A stretch of 64,000 nucleotides of DNA from Pseudorasbora parva (GCF_024679245.1 NC_090178.1:14753861-14817860), one strand, 5' to 3'. Numbered from the stretch's first letter, positions 37,051 to 49,765 are shown. Translations and numbers: made by a program. Notes: generated from the letters alone by a model not told the origin.

Positions 37051-38971
37051 CTAGAGGAGTTAATCAGGAGGTCCGTGGTCAGAAAGACCTCTATAAGTCG
37101 CTTTTGACCAGCTTTTATTCTTTACAGAGAAAATAACTTCACTGCTGTTCCTTTCAGACATTATTCCTGAGAGGAAGAAAAAAAATACAGTCCGATAAAG
37201 GAATTCCAGATAATCTTTTATTTGAATTAGAATGCCTTTATTGAAGACACATTTAGTCCTGAAACACTGCTGACTGGAGGAGACAAAAATTACATGGGGT
37301 TGTGTTTGCGAAAGGCTCAAATAGGTGGATAAAAGCAGCTGGTTGATAGAAACTGACAAGCCTTTTTGTGTGGCTGTAGAACATTACAAAAACAGTGGTT
37401 GGTTGATTTAGCCCCAATTTGGTCAGATGGGCTGCTAGAGATAAGAAGAAATAGCCCAGCTGCTTCCAGCATTGCATTGTGCTTTAAGTGCCCTTCTGAC
37501 TGTGCTGCGTTCATGTTGACCCAGACACTGTAATGTTCCTCTTATTTGTTTTACAGTGGTTTAGTCTGGTTTAGTTTGGGGGGTTGCCAAGTCATGAGGT
37601 CATGGTTAATGGAAATGTAGGCAAGAAGTAGGCAGTTTTAATGAAAACAAAGCTGTACACAGTGTGTTCAGTATGTTATACTGTCTATTCTGTTCCTGTA
37701 TCTGTCACTTTGACATATTTGTTTCATTGATTAAATGATCAACACCCTGGTACACAACAGTACAATACAATGAACAGACTGCATCTGTAGAGATTGTACG
37801 TTATGGTGTCTAAAATATTTGTACGATTGACAATTTAATAACCCCATATTCTTTGGATGTATTAGGGTTGACTAGTCAATGCAAAATACTGTATATGTTT
37901 TCCAAAGTCACTCAGCATTTTCACTGGCAAAATGTTGTTGTCAGGATTTTTTTTTTGTTTTTTTTTTGTTTTTGTAGACACCCAAATCAAGTCTGCATAA
38001 AATGTTTAACATTACAGGTCATCAAATAGGCCTATTTAGGTGTGTAAAGCTTCTTTATCTGTTGCTTGTCTGAAAAACATATTTTGATTGGAGGTGTAAA
38101 TATAATTTATTCTCAAGCAATATTTCCATCAGTGTTCTACCATGGCATATTTAAATCTAGCACATTCTGTGTATGAGCCCATACAGTAGCCTGAAATGCA
38201 TATCCATATTCCATGTGAATTTATTTAATATAAAAAATCTAAAAGGTGTGCATCTACCTGAGACCCAGATGAACACTTTACATTTGGTTTTCTGACTGTA
38301 AGTCATTCTCTTCAAATGCTACTGAAGTTAATGAAACGTAATGTATTATACAGGTAACTTTAGAGACCCTAAAGTCCCTAATATATCGAACGATCAGCGT
38401 CAAGCCAACTGTATGCCAGTTACATCAGATGCGCTATGGTTCTGCTGTTATCTTTGATGTAAACTATTTTTGCTGCTGAAACAGAACAAAAACATTGTAT
38501 GATGTATGATATATGATATATGCGCAACACGATTATAGCAGATCCCTTTTGAGAAGACTACAATAAAATTCAACCCACTAAAGTGGCTATTGGGAGTGAC
38601 TGTGTTACACGCCACAGCTGAAATCCACCCGCAAATTGTGGGTTTGACGGTGTTAATGTCAAGCCCTGGAAATATTGATGGATATGTTTATTATAATTAG
38701 GACAAAATGAGAGAAAATCCATGCATATACACTTAGAAATTACTGCTGTTGTAATAGAGTTAATTTTCTAACCATCGACTGGACCAAATTTATAGTTTGG
38801 GTTGGGTATGGTTAGAATTTTATCCTTTCAGATTCTGAAACTAAAAAAATGTAACTAATGTAAATTCCAATCATTATTAAAGACAAGTAAACAGTAATAA
38901 AATAAAATCAAATAAACAAATTAGCACAAATAAATACAATTTAATAAAAAAAAGTGAAAGAAGGTAACTAA
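37051..38971. other. Unique-looking sequence, no gene
   Basis: About 1.9 kb with T runs at 37947-37973 only. Overlapping minus-strand open frames at 37060-37514 have no motif or clear splice sites. Confidence 0.35.
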
Positions 38972-39467
<496 letters not shown>

Positions 39468-39879
39468 TAGCCTAGAAATCTAGACGCACCCAAGTGGCAG
39501 GAAATCTGATTTGCCCCGAGTATAGTCTAGCAACTCTCAATAGACTTCTGAGCTGAAAAAAAAAAAAACTTCTCAGGCCAATCACATCGTGTATAGAGTC
39601 AGTGGGCGGGGCTTAACATAATGACGGCAGAGTTGCGCTTGCATGCTACTTGTAAACAAAGAATCTGGCGAACGGTGGTCTTTCAAATCGGGTTTAGCCA
39701 CGACTCTGGAAGACTTGGAGTTAAGCTTTTCTTTGAGAAAAGAACAAAGAACGGCACTGAAGTCATTCTTAACAACGGAATATGTGTTCTGAGCTTTTCC
39801 GCCCGGATATGGCGAAAGTTTAATCTATCAACTTGCTCTGCTTCACATTACTCTGGTTGGTTGTAGCGATATCTAATTG
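39468..39879. mobile_element. 9-bp-TSD miniature element, copy 2 (3'-truncated)
   Basis: Starts tagcctagaaatctagacgc and is opposite in orientation to copy 1. It lacks the last ~110 bp including the tagcctgacaag end, so no duplication can be tested. The shared ORF is open on the plus strand from 39621 (MTAELRLHATCKQRIWRTV) to 39866. Confidence 0.8.
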
Positions 39880-40693
39880 ACAGCTATGAATACCTTATTC
39901 ATAGTTGAAGAAAGACTTGTTATTAATAGTTTTTATTACATGACATTTCTATAAAAGTTTTTCAGCTGAAATGTGCTTGCTTACAAATCAAAAATAGTAA
40001 AATAAGCCAGCCCTCGCTATGAGAGTTAAAGCCCTGTTGTACAGGAAAGCCAGAAAGTTCCACGGAAGAAACTCTTAAGTCTTATTTCTTAATCTTGTTA
40101 CATAATGACTCAGTCTATCAGTGATATGGTTCTGGGGTGTGATTAGCACTGCAGCTAAATCAATCGTGTAAATTCAACTTATGACTTTTCCCTACTATTT
40201 TATGCTCCTACTTTAATTAAACAGTTCAAATAATCTTTCAAAGGAGAGATATTTAACTTTTGAATTTCCACCTTTACCTTTTTCAACAGTTACTGGAAGA
40301 TGGTAAACATTTTTTTCCTGCACTGATTTGTTTTGTAGTTGTTGTTGTTTTTCAAAGCTCTGCATATGCCTGTTTGGGTGAGATAGGAGAGAACCAAGCA
40401 GAGACACATCTCTGTGCTATCTCTGCCTGCGACATATGTGCCGAAAAGGGGTTGTGCGTACAATAAGCCAGTATTTGCCAGTGGAAACCTGCCTGCTGCC
40501 TCCCGCTCGCCTCGGTACTACACAGAGGTTGACAAACGAATGAATGGAATAAAAACATATTGGTGCTGGGGTAAATGGAAATAGAAAAAAAAAACGTAAG
40601 GGAAAAGAAATGGCAGGAGGGAGGTGTGTGCGATGCGTGATAAGGCAGGTCGAAAGCTTTGAGTTGAGCTGAGCAGGACAGTGAACCGTGTAA
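39880..40693. other. Unique sequence, no gene recognised
   Basis: No transposon ends. Open frames at 40213-40558 on both strands lack motifs. Confidence 0.35.
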
Positions 40694-40712
40694 GTGTGTG
40701 TGTTTGTGTGTG

Positions 40713-40777
<65 letters not shown>
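40694..40777. repeat. (TG)n microsatellite
   Basis: About 40 TG units with two interruptions at the left. Confidence 0.97.
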
Positions 40778-40779
<2 letters not shown>

Positions 40780-41273
40780 TTTAGGGGTCTGCGGCAAGGT
40801 GAGTCATGCCTTGCAAGATCTTTCTCAGTGGAGTTTTAGCCCAGCAATGATTCCAATCTGAACAGACTGGGGTCAGATGCTCCATTTTAAAACAGATATT
40901 ATTTTTATATAATATTATGTGATATATAAAAGATTAATCTTGAACTCTGTCAAGGAAACTAGCATCTATACACCGTAATTAAACAATGTACTCATCAAAT
41001 AAATAGGAATTTATACCTGTATGATATTGCATTATGGGTATTCTCTAGCCTCTGAGCGTATAACAGTTCTACACTCATTACTGCGGTGCATTGTGGGATT
41101 AAGATTAAATGAGTGCACTCATTAACGTCCACTATGGTTTCATCTGAATGAAAATGCTCCTTATAAACACCTCAATCGTAATGAAAATGCCCAAACTGAA
41201 TAAAATTGTAATCGTTTTGAGATGGGTGCGATAAACCTTTCCATGAATCGATCAAACGAAACATTTCACCATG
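40778..41273. other. No gene recognised
   Basis: AT-rich. ATTGTGGGA-like motifs at 41031-41037 and 41087-41096 are too short to interpret. Confidence 0.35.
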
Positions 41274-41276
41274 TAA

Positions 41277-41809
41277 TGGGTCCTGCACACTGTGCGATTT
41301 TTCAAAATCCTTTGCGAATGTCCCTTGTTAGACTGTACGAACATGATCGCCATGTCACACTGTAAGATCTCAGTTGACATTAATGTTAGACTGCATGATA
41401 GTGAAGGTGCGCTAAAAACGGACGCGCGCAAGAAAACTCACCCGGAGTTTTATATCATCAATGAATGACGCGTTCGGAGCTGCATTACACGCGGGACTGA
41501 AATGCTGGCTACAAAGAAATCTCTAGCTCTCGTTTTGGTCATAGTTTGTCTTGAAAAATGGAGATATTTGACGGTCGTCGTAGGAGAAGTCACACTGCAG
41601 GATTCTGTGCCAAATCTTCTGACACTGCCAGAATTTCGTCTGAGGTAAAATTTGATCGCAGCGCTCATTAATCGGCTGGCGGTGAACATTTCAAACTAAC
41701 GACCAAAGACGTCAGATTTTAGCCTAGGATCAGAGGAATCTTTTAGGATTTGCTAAATTTGTCCCAGACGGCCAAATCGTGGCCAAAATCGCACAGTGCG
41801 CACCCGGCT
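41277..41809. mobile_element. TAA-flanked miniature element (PIF/Harbinger-like)
   Basis: Left tgggtcctgcacactgtgcg and inverted right agccgggtgcgcactgtgcg, flanked by TAA at 41274-41276 and 41810-41812. 533 bp without a transposase. Superfamily is inferred from the 3-bp TWA target. Confidence 0.7.
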
Positions 41810-41829
41810 TAAACGACCTGACCGGATTT

Positions 41830-42081
41830 TTTTTATTATTTTTTTATTTTTTTATTAATTAATTAATTAATTTATTTTTTATTCAAGAATGTACAAATAC
41901 AAAAACCTTCAGGAAAACATTAGAGTTAAGATATAAAAGACATTTGTATGTAGAGTCAAATATCTAAGCAAGTAAATAAAAAAATAAATACAAATAGAAA
42001 TAAGTACAACAACAACAACAACAACAAAAGCCATTAACATACATAAGAAATGGACATAAAAGACATGGGACAATATGAGTA

Positions 42082-42120
<39 letters not shown>

Positions 42121-42281
42121 AAGGGGGTGGGGGGTTGTCAATACGTGAGAAAGCTGGTTAAACTTGAACATCAGATTCATTACAAAAGAATTGTTCATAT
42201 TGTTTTAGGAATCGATCACATTTTGTATTGCTAGTTAATCTAAAAGATTTAAGCAGCGAGTCTACCTCAATCAAAAAATGT
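41830..42281 (-). mobile_element. 5'-truncated retroposon with long target duplication
   Basis: gacctgaccggattt (41815-41829) and gacctggccggattt (42282-42296) match at 14 of 15 positions and flank ~450 bp that begins with a T-rich tract, i.e. a poly(A) tail on the minus strand. That is the signature of LINE-type retroposition. Internal (AAC)n and (AAAT)n tracts are present. No coding frame is recognised. Confidence 0.65.
42085..42121. repeat. (AAAT)n microsatellite
   Basis: About 9 units inside the retroposon. Confidence 0.95.
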
Positions 42282-42297
42282 GACCTGGCCGGATTTC

Positions 42298-42827
42298 TTT
42301 TGAGTGTGCGTCCTTATATTACGTACACAGCGCGTGCCTGCTTCACCAGAGCGCGCGCCGCGCTCACATGCACGAAGCATGTTGACAAGAGAGGAAAGTA
42401 GCCTATATTTTTCTGAGGGATAAACTTTTTATTGCGTAAGAATTTATGAAGATAATTTTGGCATCATGACACTGTTCCTAAACCTAGCAAACAATCAACT
42501 TAAACTGCGCCTGACATTAGAATTATTGTTTTTCTGAGATGATTAATACAGTTTACAACAAATAAATAGCTTTTATAAAACCGTATAAGTCCTGGTGGCC
42601 GTTGAGAGTTGCTATGGCATCTGTAAACAAATTCCAGCTGCTGGAGAGGACGGCGTCGACATCTGATGCGGTAGAAAAACTGAAAGCTGTGATTGCATAT
42701 AGTGGCACTTTATATCTTAATTTACACTTAAGTTGATAACCTGCTGTTTTAAACATTAAGTTAACAATTTATTTTTCCATACAGGCTGTGGCCTGAGTCC
42801 TGTTTATGACTGTCAGACTGATAGTCA
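42298..42827. other. No gene recognised
   Basis: Contains a GC-rich patch near 42330-42375. Nothing supportable. Confidence 0.35.
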
Positions 42828-43904
<1,077 letters not shown>

Positions 43905-44073
43905 CATGCCATCTGTTTCTCTCCTGTGCCACTTCTCATGATTACAATAGGACAGGGACCTGTGTTAATAATCCACGAAGCTAATAGCTTTTTCTCTTCC
44001 TTAGAAAAATTTGCAATTTCTTCTTTTGTTTTCAACAGTGTCCTTGCCATGTACGAGTCTCCAGCTGTGTCAT
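43905..44073 (-). CDS. Candidate internal exon of an unidentified host gene
   Basis: On the minus strand a long pyrimidine tract ending ctttgtaacag (about 44074-44125) precedes 169 bases that end at gcatg|gtgagc (donor at 43904-43899). Only one of three frames is open across the block; it encodes 55 full codons, beginning DTAGDSYMARTLLKTKEEI and including FSKEEKKLLASWIINTGP, with 2 extra bases at each side (consistent phases). The other two frames hit stops. I do not recognise the protein. It is not in any repeat I can identify. It could still be a chance frame or a relic exon. Confidence 0.42.
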
Positions 44074-44075
44074 CT

Positions 44076-44629
44076 GTTACAAAGAATAACAGGAAGAAAC
44101 AACAGAAGAAGAAACAATAATAGGAACGACAAGGATGTAGGTGCTCCTTGCAGGGTTGTTTGATGTGCCACAGAAACCCATCAAGTTGAGTCCCATAAAG
44201 CAAGAGTAATATCGCACCATGGTCTTCGGTCGTGGTGGTGTGTGTCTCAGAGGTATGGCCCCCGGTGGGCAGGCTGAAGGGGTATGAGGGACATTGTGCA
44301 GTCATGAGAGCTAAAAAGCTTCTTCACTTGTGAAGATAATATTCTGCTATAATTCAATGGCACATAGGGGACTTAAACCTGCTAATTCTGCACAACATCC
44401 TTTTGCATGGAATGATTGTGCTCTGATCAATGTAGGCAAATTTCCATGGATGAGAAATCCACTATATTTTGGGAAATATAAGAATTGTGTCGTGCTGGCA
44501 AGCTCAGTTGAGAATAACATGACAATCAAATGAAGCTTGATGTAGTCATGGCACTCTAACAAATGCAGTCACACAAACTGTTATTCTGTCCTTTTTGTTT
44601 AAACTACATTCTAAGATCGACAGAATTAG
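44076..44629. other. Flank of candidate exon, no further exon recognised
   Basis: The open frame containing the candidate exon extends upstream to 44305, but this part looks intronic (pyrimidine tract). Nothing else is supported. Confidence 0.35.
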
Positions 44630-44870
44630 ATTGAGCCCGATCTCACGAAAATGCGTATAAATTGTATGAGTGTGCAATCTCGTGGAATACAGCAAAATTG
44701 GTTTTGGCATGCATATGGTACACGTTTTTTCCTGTGCATATGATATGCACTTGGTGGTTCTTACGTATAATATGCCATAAAGTGCCTATCATATGCAAGC
44801 GAAAAACTGCGTAGAATATGGCGCTTCATATGGCGTTCCTATCATGGGATCATTGTATAGATTTAGTTTG
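44630..44870. repeat. Dispersed repeat segment
   Basis: cccgatctcacgaaaatgcg, caatctcgtggaatacagc and tttggcatgcatatggtaca form a pattern I recognise from cyprinid repeats. Repeated catatg-containing motifs occur at 44707, 44737 and 44795. Ends are unclear. Confidence 0.4.
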
Positions 44871-45527
44871 AATTAATTCATTTTAATTAGACTTGTTCTT
44901 TTTTATATTTGACAGCTCATAACTGACAAAGGGGGAGCCGGTAGGACGAGGGAACCAGGTGGAGCCACAAGGCCGAGGGTCTCCTGTGGAGCCCTACTTC
45001 TGGTGTGAGAGTCAGCTATGTCCTCTTCTACTCTGGTTCTGGCTGAAAAATGCAGATGCGTTAAATGTGCTCTTCAGACACCGAATTGTGGCTTCTTTCC
45101 AGTTCAGTCTGGTGGTGCTTAGGAGGTCAATGGGGTGATGGTAATTAGACCCAATACAGAACACTGACTTCAGGGTCTTATCATCAAAGGAGCAAGTGAT
45201 GGCAAGAAGAACTCCTCAGTATATATTAAAAATATAATAGTTCTGTAACACTCAAATCCATTGAAGACAAAGATAATACAGTTATATAAGATTTTTTATA
45301 AATAGTCTCAGAATATCAAGCCAGCATTTGAGACAGTGTGACAACCAAACAAACAACAACCGAAAATTAACAGAACAAAGGGAGGAAGTTAAATACAGAA
45401 TAATGAATAACTAAAAGACAAACAACTGTGATGATAAACGTAGGTGTCCATGGTGACTGATCTGTGGTGGGCAAATAAAGACAAAGAAACATGTGACAAA
45501 TGAAAACAAACTAAAAGTCCATGATTT
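44871..45527. other. No gene recognised
   Basis: Sequence abutting the LTR retrotransposon. The text around 44930-45030 (gggggagccggtaggacgag) may be retroelement-derived. Confidence 0.3.
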
Positions 45528-45869
45528 TGTTACGTGTCGCTGTCCAAAGGATGAGGATTCCAAGACTTCCAAAACACACAGGAGCTTTAGTCACAATAAA
45601 CTGGTATATACAAGAAACATTGACACAACTGGGGTATAACAGAGACCGGACAAGGAAGGACTGAACACTAGGGAACTAAATACACAGACTGATGACTAGA
45701 CAAACGAGGGGAACAGGTGATACAGATGACTAGACACAGCTGACATAACTAAAGCTAACGAGGGGACTGAACAGTGGCGGGAAACTCAGAACAAAGGAAC
45801 ATGTGACTAAAACAAAACCAGGAAGTACAGGGGGAAACACAACAGACAGAACACACATGTGACATAACA
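45528..45869 (-). repeat. 3' LTR (minus-strand orientation)
   Basis: In plus coordinates begins tgttacgtgtcgctgtcc and ends catgtgacataaca. It aligns along its length with 46940-47305 at roughly 90% or better by eye, but lacks ~25 bases near its 5' end. Confidence 0.85.
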
Positions 45870-45983
45870 TAACTCCACTCTCCCGGTAGGTGCGTCCTCG
45901 GGGGAGTCCACCGGGGAGGGGGGTGGGCACCCTGGAGCCCTGGGGACCAGGACCTGGTTGGCTGGGGCCTTCAGGGTGAGGAG

Positions 45984-46095
45984 CCTTGGGAGGCCATGGC
46001 GGTTTGGAGTCTTGGGAGGCCATGGCGGTCTGGAGTTTTGGGAGGCCATGGTGGGTCTGGCATCTCAGGAGGCCATGGCGGGTCTGGAGCCTTGG
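45984..46095. repeat. Minisatellite, ~26-30-bp unit, 4 copies
   Basis: Units built on gggaggccatggcggtctgg with small changes. On the minus strand it encodes repeats of the type PPWPPK. It is part of the retroelement interior. Confidence 0.85.
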
Positions 46096-46295
46096 GACTG
46101 GCTGGCGGCTTGGCTCTGGCTGGGGGCTTGGCCAGGGCTGACTTCCCACCCCTCTGTTCCCCACCCACGGGCCTATAGCTCCCCCAAAAAAATTGTTTTC
46201 TGAATTTAGGGGACTGTCTGGTGGGCCCGTGGGTGGCTGGAGTGGGACGCTCATGGGTGTCTTCGAAGCCGGGAGAAGGAGGAGGCTCTGTGAAG

Positions 46296-46510
46296 CCGAG
46301 GGAGGCTCTGGGAAAACTGGAGGAGGAGGAGGAGGCTCTGGGAAGACTGGAGGAGGAGGAGGCTCTGGGAAGCCTGGAGGAGGAGGAGGCTCTGGGAAGC
46401 CTGGAGCGGGCGCTTGAAGGCCTGGAGCCAGCGCGTTGAAGCCTGGAGAGGGCTCGCAAAGGCCTGGAGAGGGCTCATGAAGGCCTAGAGAGGGCTCGTG
46501 AAGACCTGGA
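46296..46510. repeat. Minisatellite, gaggaggaggctctgggaag units
   Basis: Repeats of about 21-28 bases, e.g. ggaggaggaggctctgggaa, degenerating into ggcctggagagggctc units. On the minus strand they encode Ser/Pro/Leu-rich repeats. Confidence 0.85.
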
Positions 46511-46702
46511 ACGGGCCTCCGGTGCTAGCTTCCCAATGGCAAAGGCCCCCCGGGCAGAATCGGCCGCCGTGGAGAAACGTGGAGGGCCCCGGAATTAGGT
46601 GAACTGGAAAGTCCTCCGGTTGGCGGGGATGGACTGGATGATCAAGACCTGAGACTTACTTAGAAGAAGAACATAATTAATGAAGTCCTTTACGGACTTA
46701 TC

Positions 46703-46939
46703 TCAAACCTCAGGAGATAATAATTGTAAGAACAGGTCATCATCCAGTCCGTCCCGGAAGCATGCATTCACCATCTGATCTTTCCTGCTCACCCGATCGA
46801 AATATTCCAGAAATTCCTCCACATACCTCTCCAGCGGGCGCCCACCCTGCCGGAGGGAGAGAAGGAACTCCTCTGCCACCGAGCACTGAATTCTTGGCAT
46901 CCTGGTCGTGGAAGTCTTGTAAGTTATGGTCCGGCCTTC
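46703..46939 (-). pseudogene. Retrotransposon gag fragment
   Basis: The frame (open to 46984 inside the LTR) contains SVAEEFLLSLRQGGRPLER, YVEEFLEYFDRVSRKDQM and ACFRDGLDDDLFLQLL, a pattern of Gypsy-type Gag proteins. It stops at 46703 after LLSPEV. About 80 residues remain of a normal several-hundred-residue Gag. Confidence 0.7.
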
Positions 46940-47305
46940 TGTTATGTGTCGCTGTTCAAAGGATGAGGATTCCAAGACTTCCAAAACACACAGTAGCTTT
47001 ATTCACAGTAAACTGGTATATAAAAGAAACATTAACACAACGGGGGTATAGCGAAGACCGGACAAGGAAGGACTGAACACGAGGGAACTAAATACACACA
47101 CTGATGACTAGACAAACAATTGGAACAGGTGATACAGATGACTAAACACAGCTGACATAACTAAAGCTAACGAGGGGACTGAACAGTGGCTGGAAACTCA
47201 GAACAAAGGAACATATGACTAAAACGAAACCAGGAAGTACAGGGGGAAACACAACAGGCAGAACACATGTGGCAGATTTAAACTAGATAGAACAAAACTG
47301 TAACA
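46940..47305 (-). repeat. 5' LTR (minus-strand orientation)
   Basis: 366 bp, in plus coordinates from tgttatgtgtcgctgttc to aaaactgtaaca, so TG...CA ends. The sequence just inside (46921-46939) has no evident tRNA primer-binding site starting TGG. Confidence 0.85.
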
Positions 47306-48569
47306 TATGGCATTTCTCCTTACATAGAACCTTGAAAATTGAGCTAATCACCCTAGGGTTCTATATTGAATGTTACTGAATCTTTATTTTCTAAAGGTGT
47401 AAGACTGGGTATAAATACCTAAATATCCTGATTCAATTGGATTCAGATTCTGAAAGATTGATTCAAAATGGTAAGTTTTTTTTTTTTTTTTTTTACTATT
47501 TAATAAAAGAACTAGCTCATTAAAGTCATACGTTTCAGGAATCGAGTCTAACTGGTCATGCTGATTTTTTTTTGATTCATTAAAATAATCGGTTTATATT
47601 AATTATTTGTTAATGAACCAGTATACACTGTTTACACTATTCACAACTAAAGTTTCAGTAATGGAGGAGTATGTGTATTAAACACTTTCACAAGGAAATT
47701 GAATTCATAAAATTTGAATGTAAAAAATGTAAATAAAAATAAAAACACCAAGTGCAACAATTGATGCATTATTGTCTGACGTTTATAAACTGATATATTT
47801 GAATATTCTAAATGCTGACTGTAGTACACACATTCCCTGACAAATGTTGTCTGTTAATGCAGTTTCTAAAATTAATGATGATCCACTGAGCGACTTTATC
47901 TGAAGCCAGACCATTTTTTTCACCTGCCCCACCAAAACAGATTCATTTCAGTTCCAGTGGCTGTTAGCGCTCAGAGAAGGTCAACTGCCGACCTTTAAAA
48001 CCCAGGTACAACAAATCTAACACCTCTCTGTACATCTCCCAGCAGGGTATAAAGAGCACTGTTGTTTTTGAAGGCTTGTGTTTGTGTGCAAGAAAGATAG
48101 AGGGTGTATGTGGTTATCCATCTTTCCAAATGTAGTTAATCTAAAATGTTTAAAGGGGTGATGAATTGAGAAATCAACTTTCCCTTGAGCTTTTGATACA
48201 TAAAAGGTCATGGTAATATAAGAATATACAGTAAGTTTCAGAGCTGAAAATGTCCTTGTTAGTCAAGAAAAGCAGGTGTCTTTTATAGTCCCAGAAAACG
48301 ATCGTGTTCCCATCTTAACTCATGGAGCTGTTCGGATTGCACTAGCCAAGAATATAGCAAGATATTGCGCTATTCCTGGTTGTAGAAGAACACGGTAGCT
48401 GCATAAGCTTCCTTCAGATCATAATATTAGGAATGTGTGGTTGAACTTTATTTATAATGAAGTTCCAGCTCAGGTGGGGAAGACTTTCCCCAGTTTGTGT
48501 GTTCGCTACATATCACAGCAGAAGTGTTTGTAAACAAGTCTCAGGTGGCGCTGGATTTGTAGACATATT
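47306..48569. other. No gene; TTAA-type element edge at 48150
   Basis: taaaggggtgatgaattgag at about 48152 is the left end of a known kind of TTAA element, whose right end I did not find. A T run lies at 47479-47494. No exon is supported. Confidence 0.35.
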
Positions 48570-48793
48570 GGCCCTCATTTATCAATCTTGCGTGGAAACG
48601 GGCGTATATGTTGCCGTAAGATTATGCTTACACTCCTCTCACCGGCTGATTTATGAAGCTGTGCGCACCTCTGCAATCCGGGTGTACGCAATACCTGCCC
48701 TTGATAAATGCCGCGGCCTAAAACGATCGTCATTAGAATAACACGCCTCTATATATTAAAGTCTCTGCCTCCCCCACGCCCTCATTTTACGCC

Positions 48794-49040
48794 ATGGACA
48801 CACGGAAGACGGCAAAGAAGCAAAATTTCTCCGATGTGGAGATCGGGCGCGTCTCAATCATCTCACTAGTCCACTAGTCAGAGCACGGATTAGGACATAA
48901 GTCAATGGGCTGACTCCCTGATTAGACTACTGAACTAGTGAGATGATTGAGACGCGCCCATCAAGACCATCACCAGGGAAGTGGAAAAAAACGAAATTGT
49001 TTTATTTGGGAGTTTAAAGAGTGGGATTAAAGACACCCAC
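48794..49040 (+). pseudogene. Harbinger Myb/SANT-like protein, N-terminal fragment
   Basis: ATG at 48794 gives MDTRKTAKKQNFSDVEI up to 48844. A 115-bp insertion with duplicated ATC follows, and from 48963 the frame resumes as KTITREVEKNEIVLFGSLKS, then GIKDTH. K..NFS..EI....EVEKN..VLFGS..SGI is the start of the Myb/SANT-like DNA-binding domain of Harbinger accessory proteins. It partners the DDE transposase in known elements. The C-terminal part is lost at the simple repeat. Confidence 0.75.
48845..48959. mobile_element. 115-bp miniature element inside the Myb-like ORF
   Basis: Ends gggcgcgtctcaatcatctc and exact inverted copy; 26 bp match perfectly. Flanked by ATC at 48842-48844 and 48960-48962. 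Far too short to code. The perfect ends point to a recent insertion. Confidence 0.85.

Positions 49041-49133
<93 letters not shown>
49041..49133. repeat. A16 run then (TA)n microsatellite
   Basis: About 38 TA units follow the A run. Confidence 0.97.
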
Positions 49134-49135
<2 letters not shown>

Positions 49136-49234
49136 ACCCAAATTACGAGTACTGTTAATAATGTGGGGGTTGAGAAGCGCACTCCTGCAGTTTAAATGTT
49201 TGGATGAGAAATGACCTATCATGCATTATTATAC

Positions 49235-49765
49235 TACCCTAGAAATCTAGACGCACCCTAGCTGCAGCAAATTTAATTTGCCCGCAAGTGTCGTCTAGGA
49301 ACTCTCAATACACGTCTGAGCTGTATTCCTCAGAATCTGGACGGGCCAATCACATCGTGTATAGAGTCAGCGGGCGGGGGCCATAATGACGACGGCCGAG
49401 TTGCGTTTGCGTGCTTCTAGTAAACACAGAAACTGGCGAATGGCGGCGGTCTTTCGAATCAGCTTTGACCGCGATCCTGGAAGACTTGGAGTTAAGCTTT
49501 TCTCTGAGAAAAGAACAAAGAACGGCACTGAAGTCATTCTTAAAAAGGGAAGATGTGTTCAGAGTTAAGGCCGACCGGATACGGTGAATGTTTAATCTGT
49601 CAGCGAGCTCTGTTTCACCTTCGTTGCTCTGGTTGGTGTAGCGCTATCCTATCGCATGCAGAGGGAGTTTGAAAGACAACCGTTTATCCCGCCCCTCGGA
49701 TTGAGCCCTGTCTATGGTGAGTTTACAGACCAAACATCTTGAGGTAGGTTTGGCTTGTCAGGCTA
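49235..49765. mobile_element. 9-bp-TSD miniature element, copy 3
   Basis: 531 bp from taccctagaaatctagacgc to tgtcaggcta, flanked by perfect 9-bp ttattatac (49226-49234 and 49766-49774). Orientation opposite to copies 1 and 4. The shared ORF is open on the plus strand at 49386-49568. Confidence 0.88.
49386..49568 (+). CDS. Small ORF shared by the 9-bp-TSD element family
   Basis: 60 codons starting MTTAELRLRASSKHRNWRM; also contains LGVKLFSEKRTKNGTEVIL. Compared with the ORF at 60095-60346 it has a one-codon in-frame insertion and mostly identical residues. No known domain is recognised. Basic, lysine/arginine-rich. It could be a captured exon, a relic of the parent transposon's protein, or an open frame by chance in young copies. 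Confidence 0.25.
   Translation: MTTAELRLRASSKHRNWRMAAVFRISFDRDPGRLGVKLFSEKRTKNGTEVILKKGRCVQS

Larger units (their letters stand above)
45528..47305 (-). mobile_element. Non-autonomous LTR retrotransposon, gag remnant only
   Basis: Two direct LTRs (45528-45869 and 46940-47305) flank 1.07 kb. On the minus strand the order is 5' LTR, gag fragment, proline-rich repeats, a purine tract ggagagtggagt (45883-45872) and 3' LTR. No protease, reverse transcriptase, RNase H or integrase is present. The gag motifs suggest a Ty3/Gypsy source. Target duplications were not found (gattt vs tatgg). Confidence 0.82.
48570..49040 (+). mobile_element. 5' part of a PIF/Harbinger element
   Basis: Begins with ggccctcatttatcaatc, an end type of fish Harbinger elements; a related inverted motif (ttgataaatgccgcggcc) is at 48702-48719. 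It then runs into a Myb-like ORF at 48794. The element is cut off by A16 and a long (TA)n tract at 49041. Confidence 0.65.

Noticed and set aside
45730..46459. Proline/serine-rich frames of 162-174 residues
   Set aside because: They translate minisatellites and LTR inside a retrotransposon; two shifted frames are equally long, so a host protein is unlikely.
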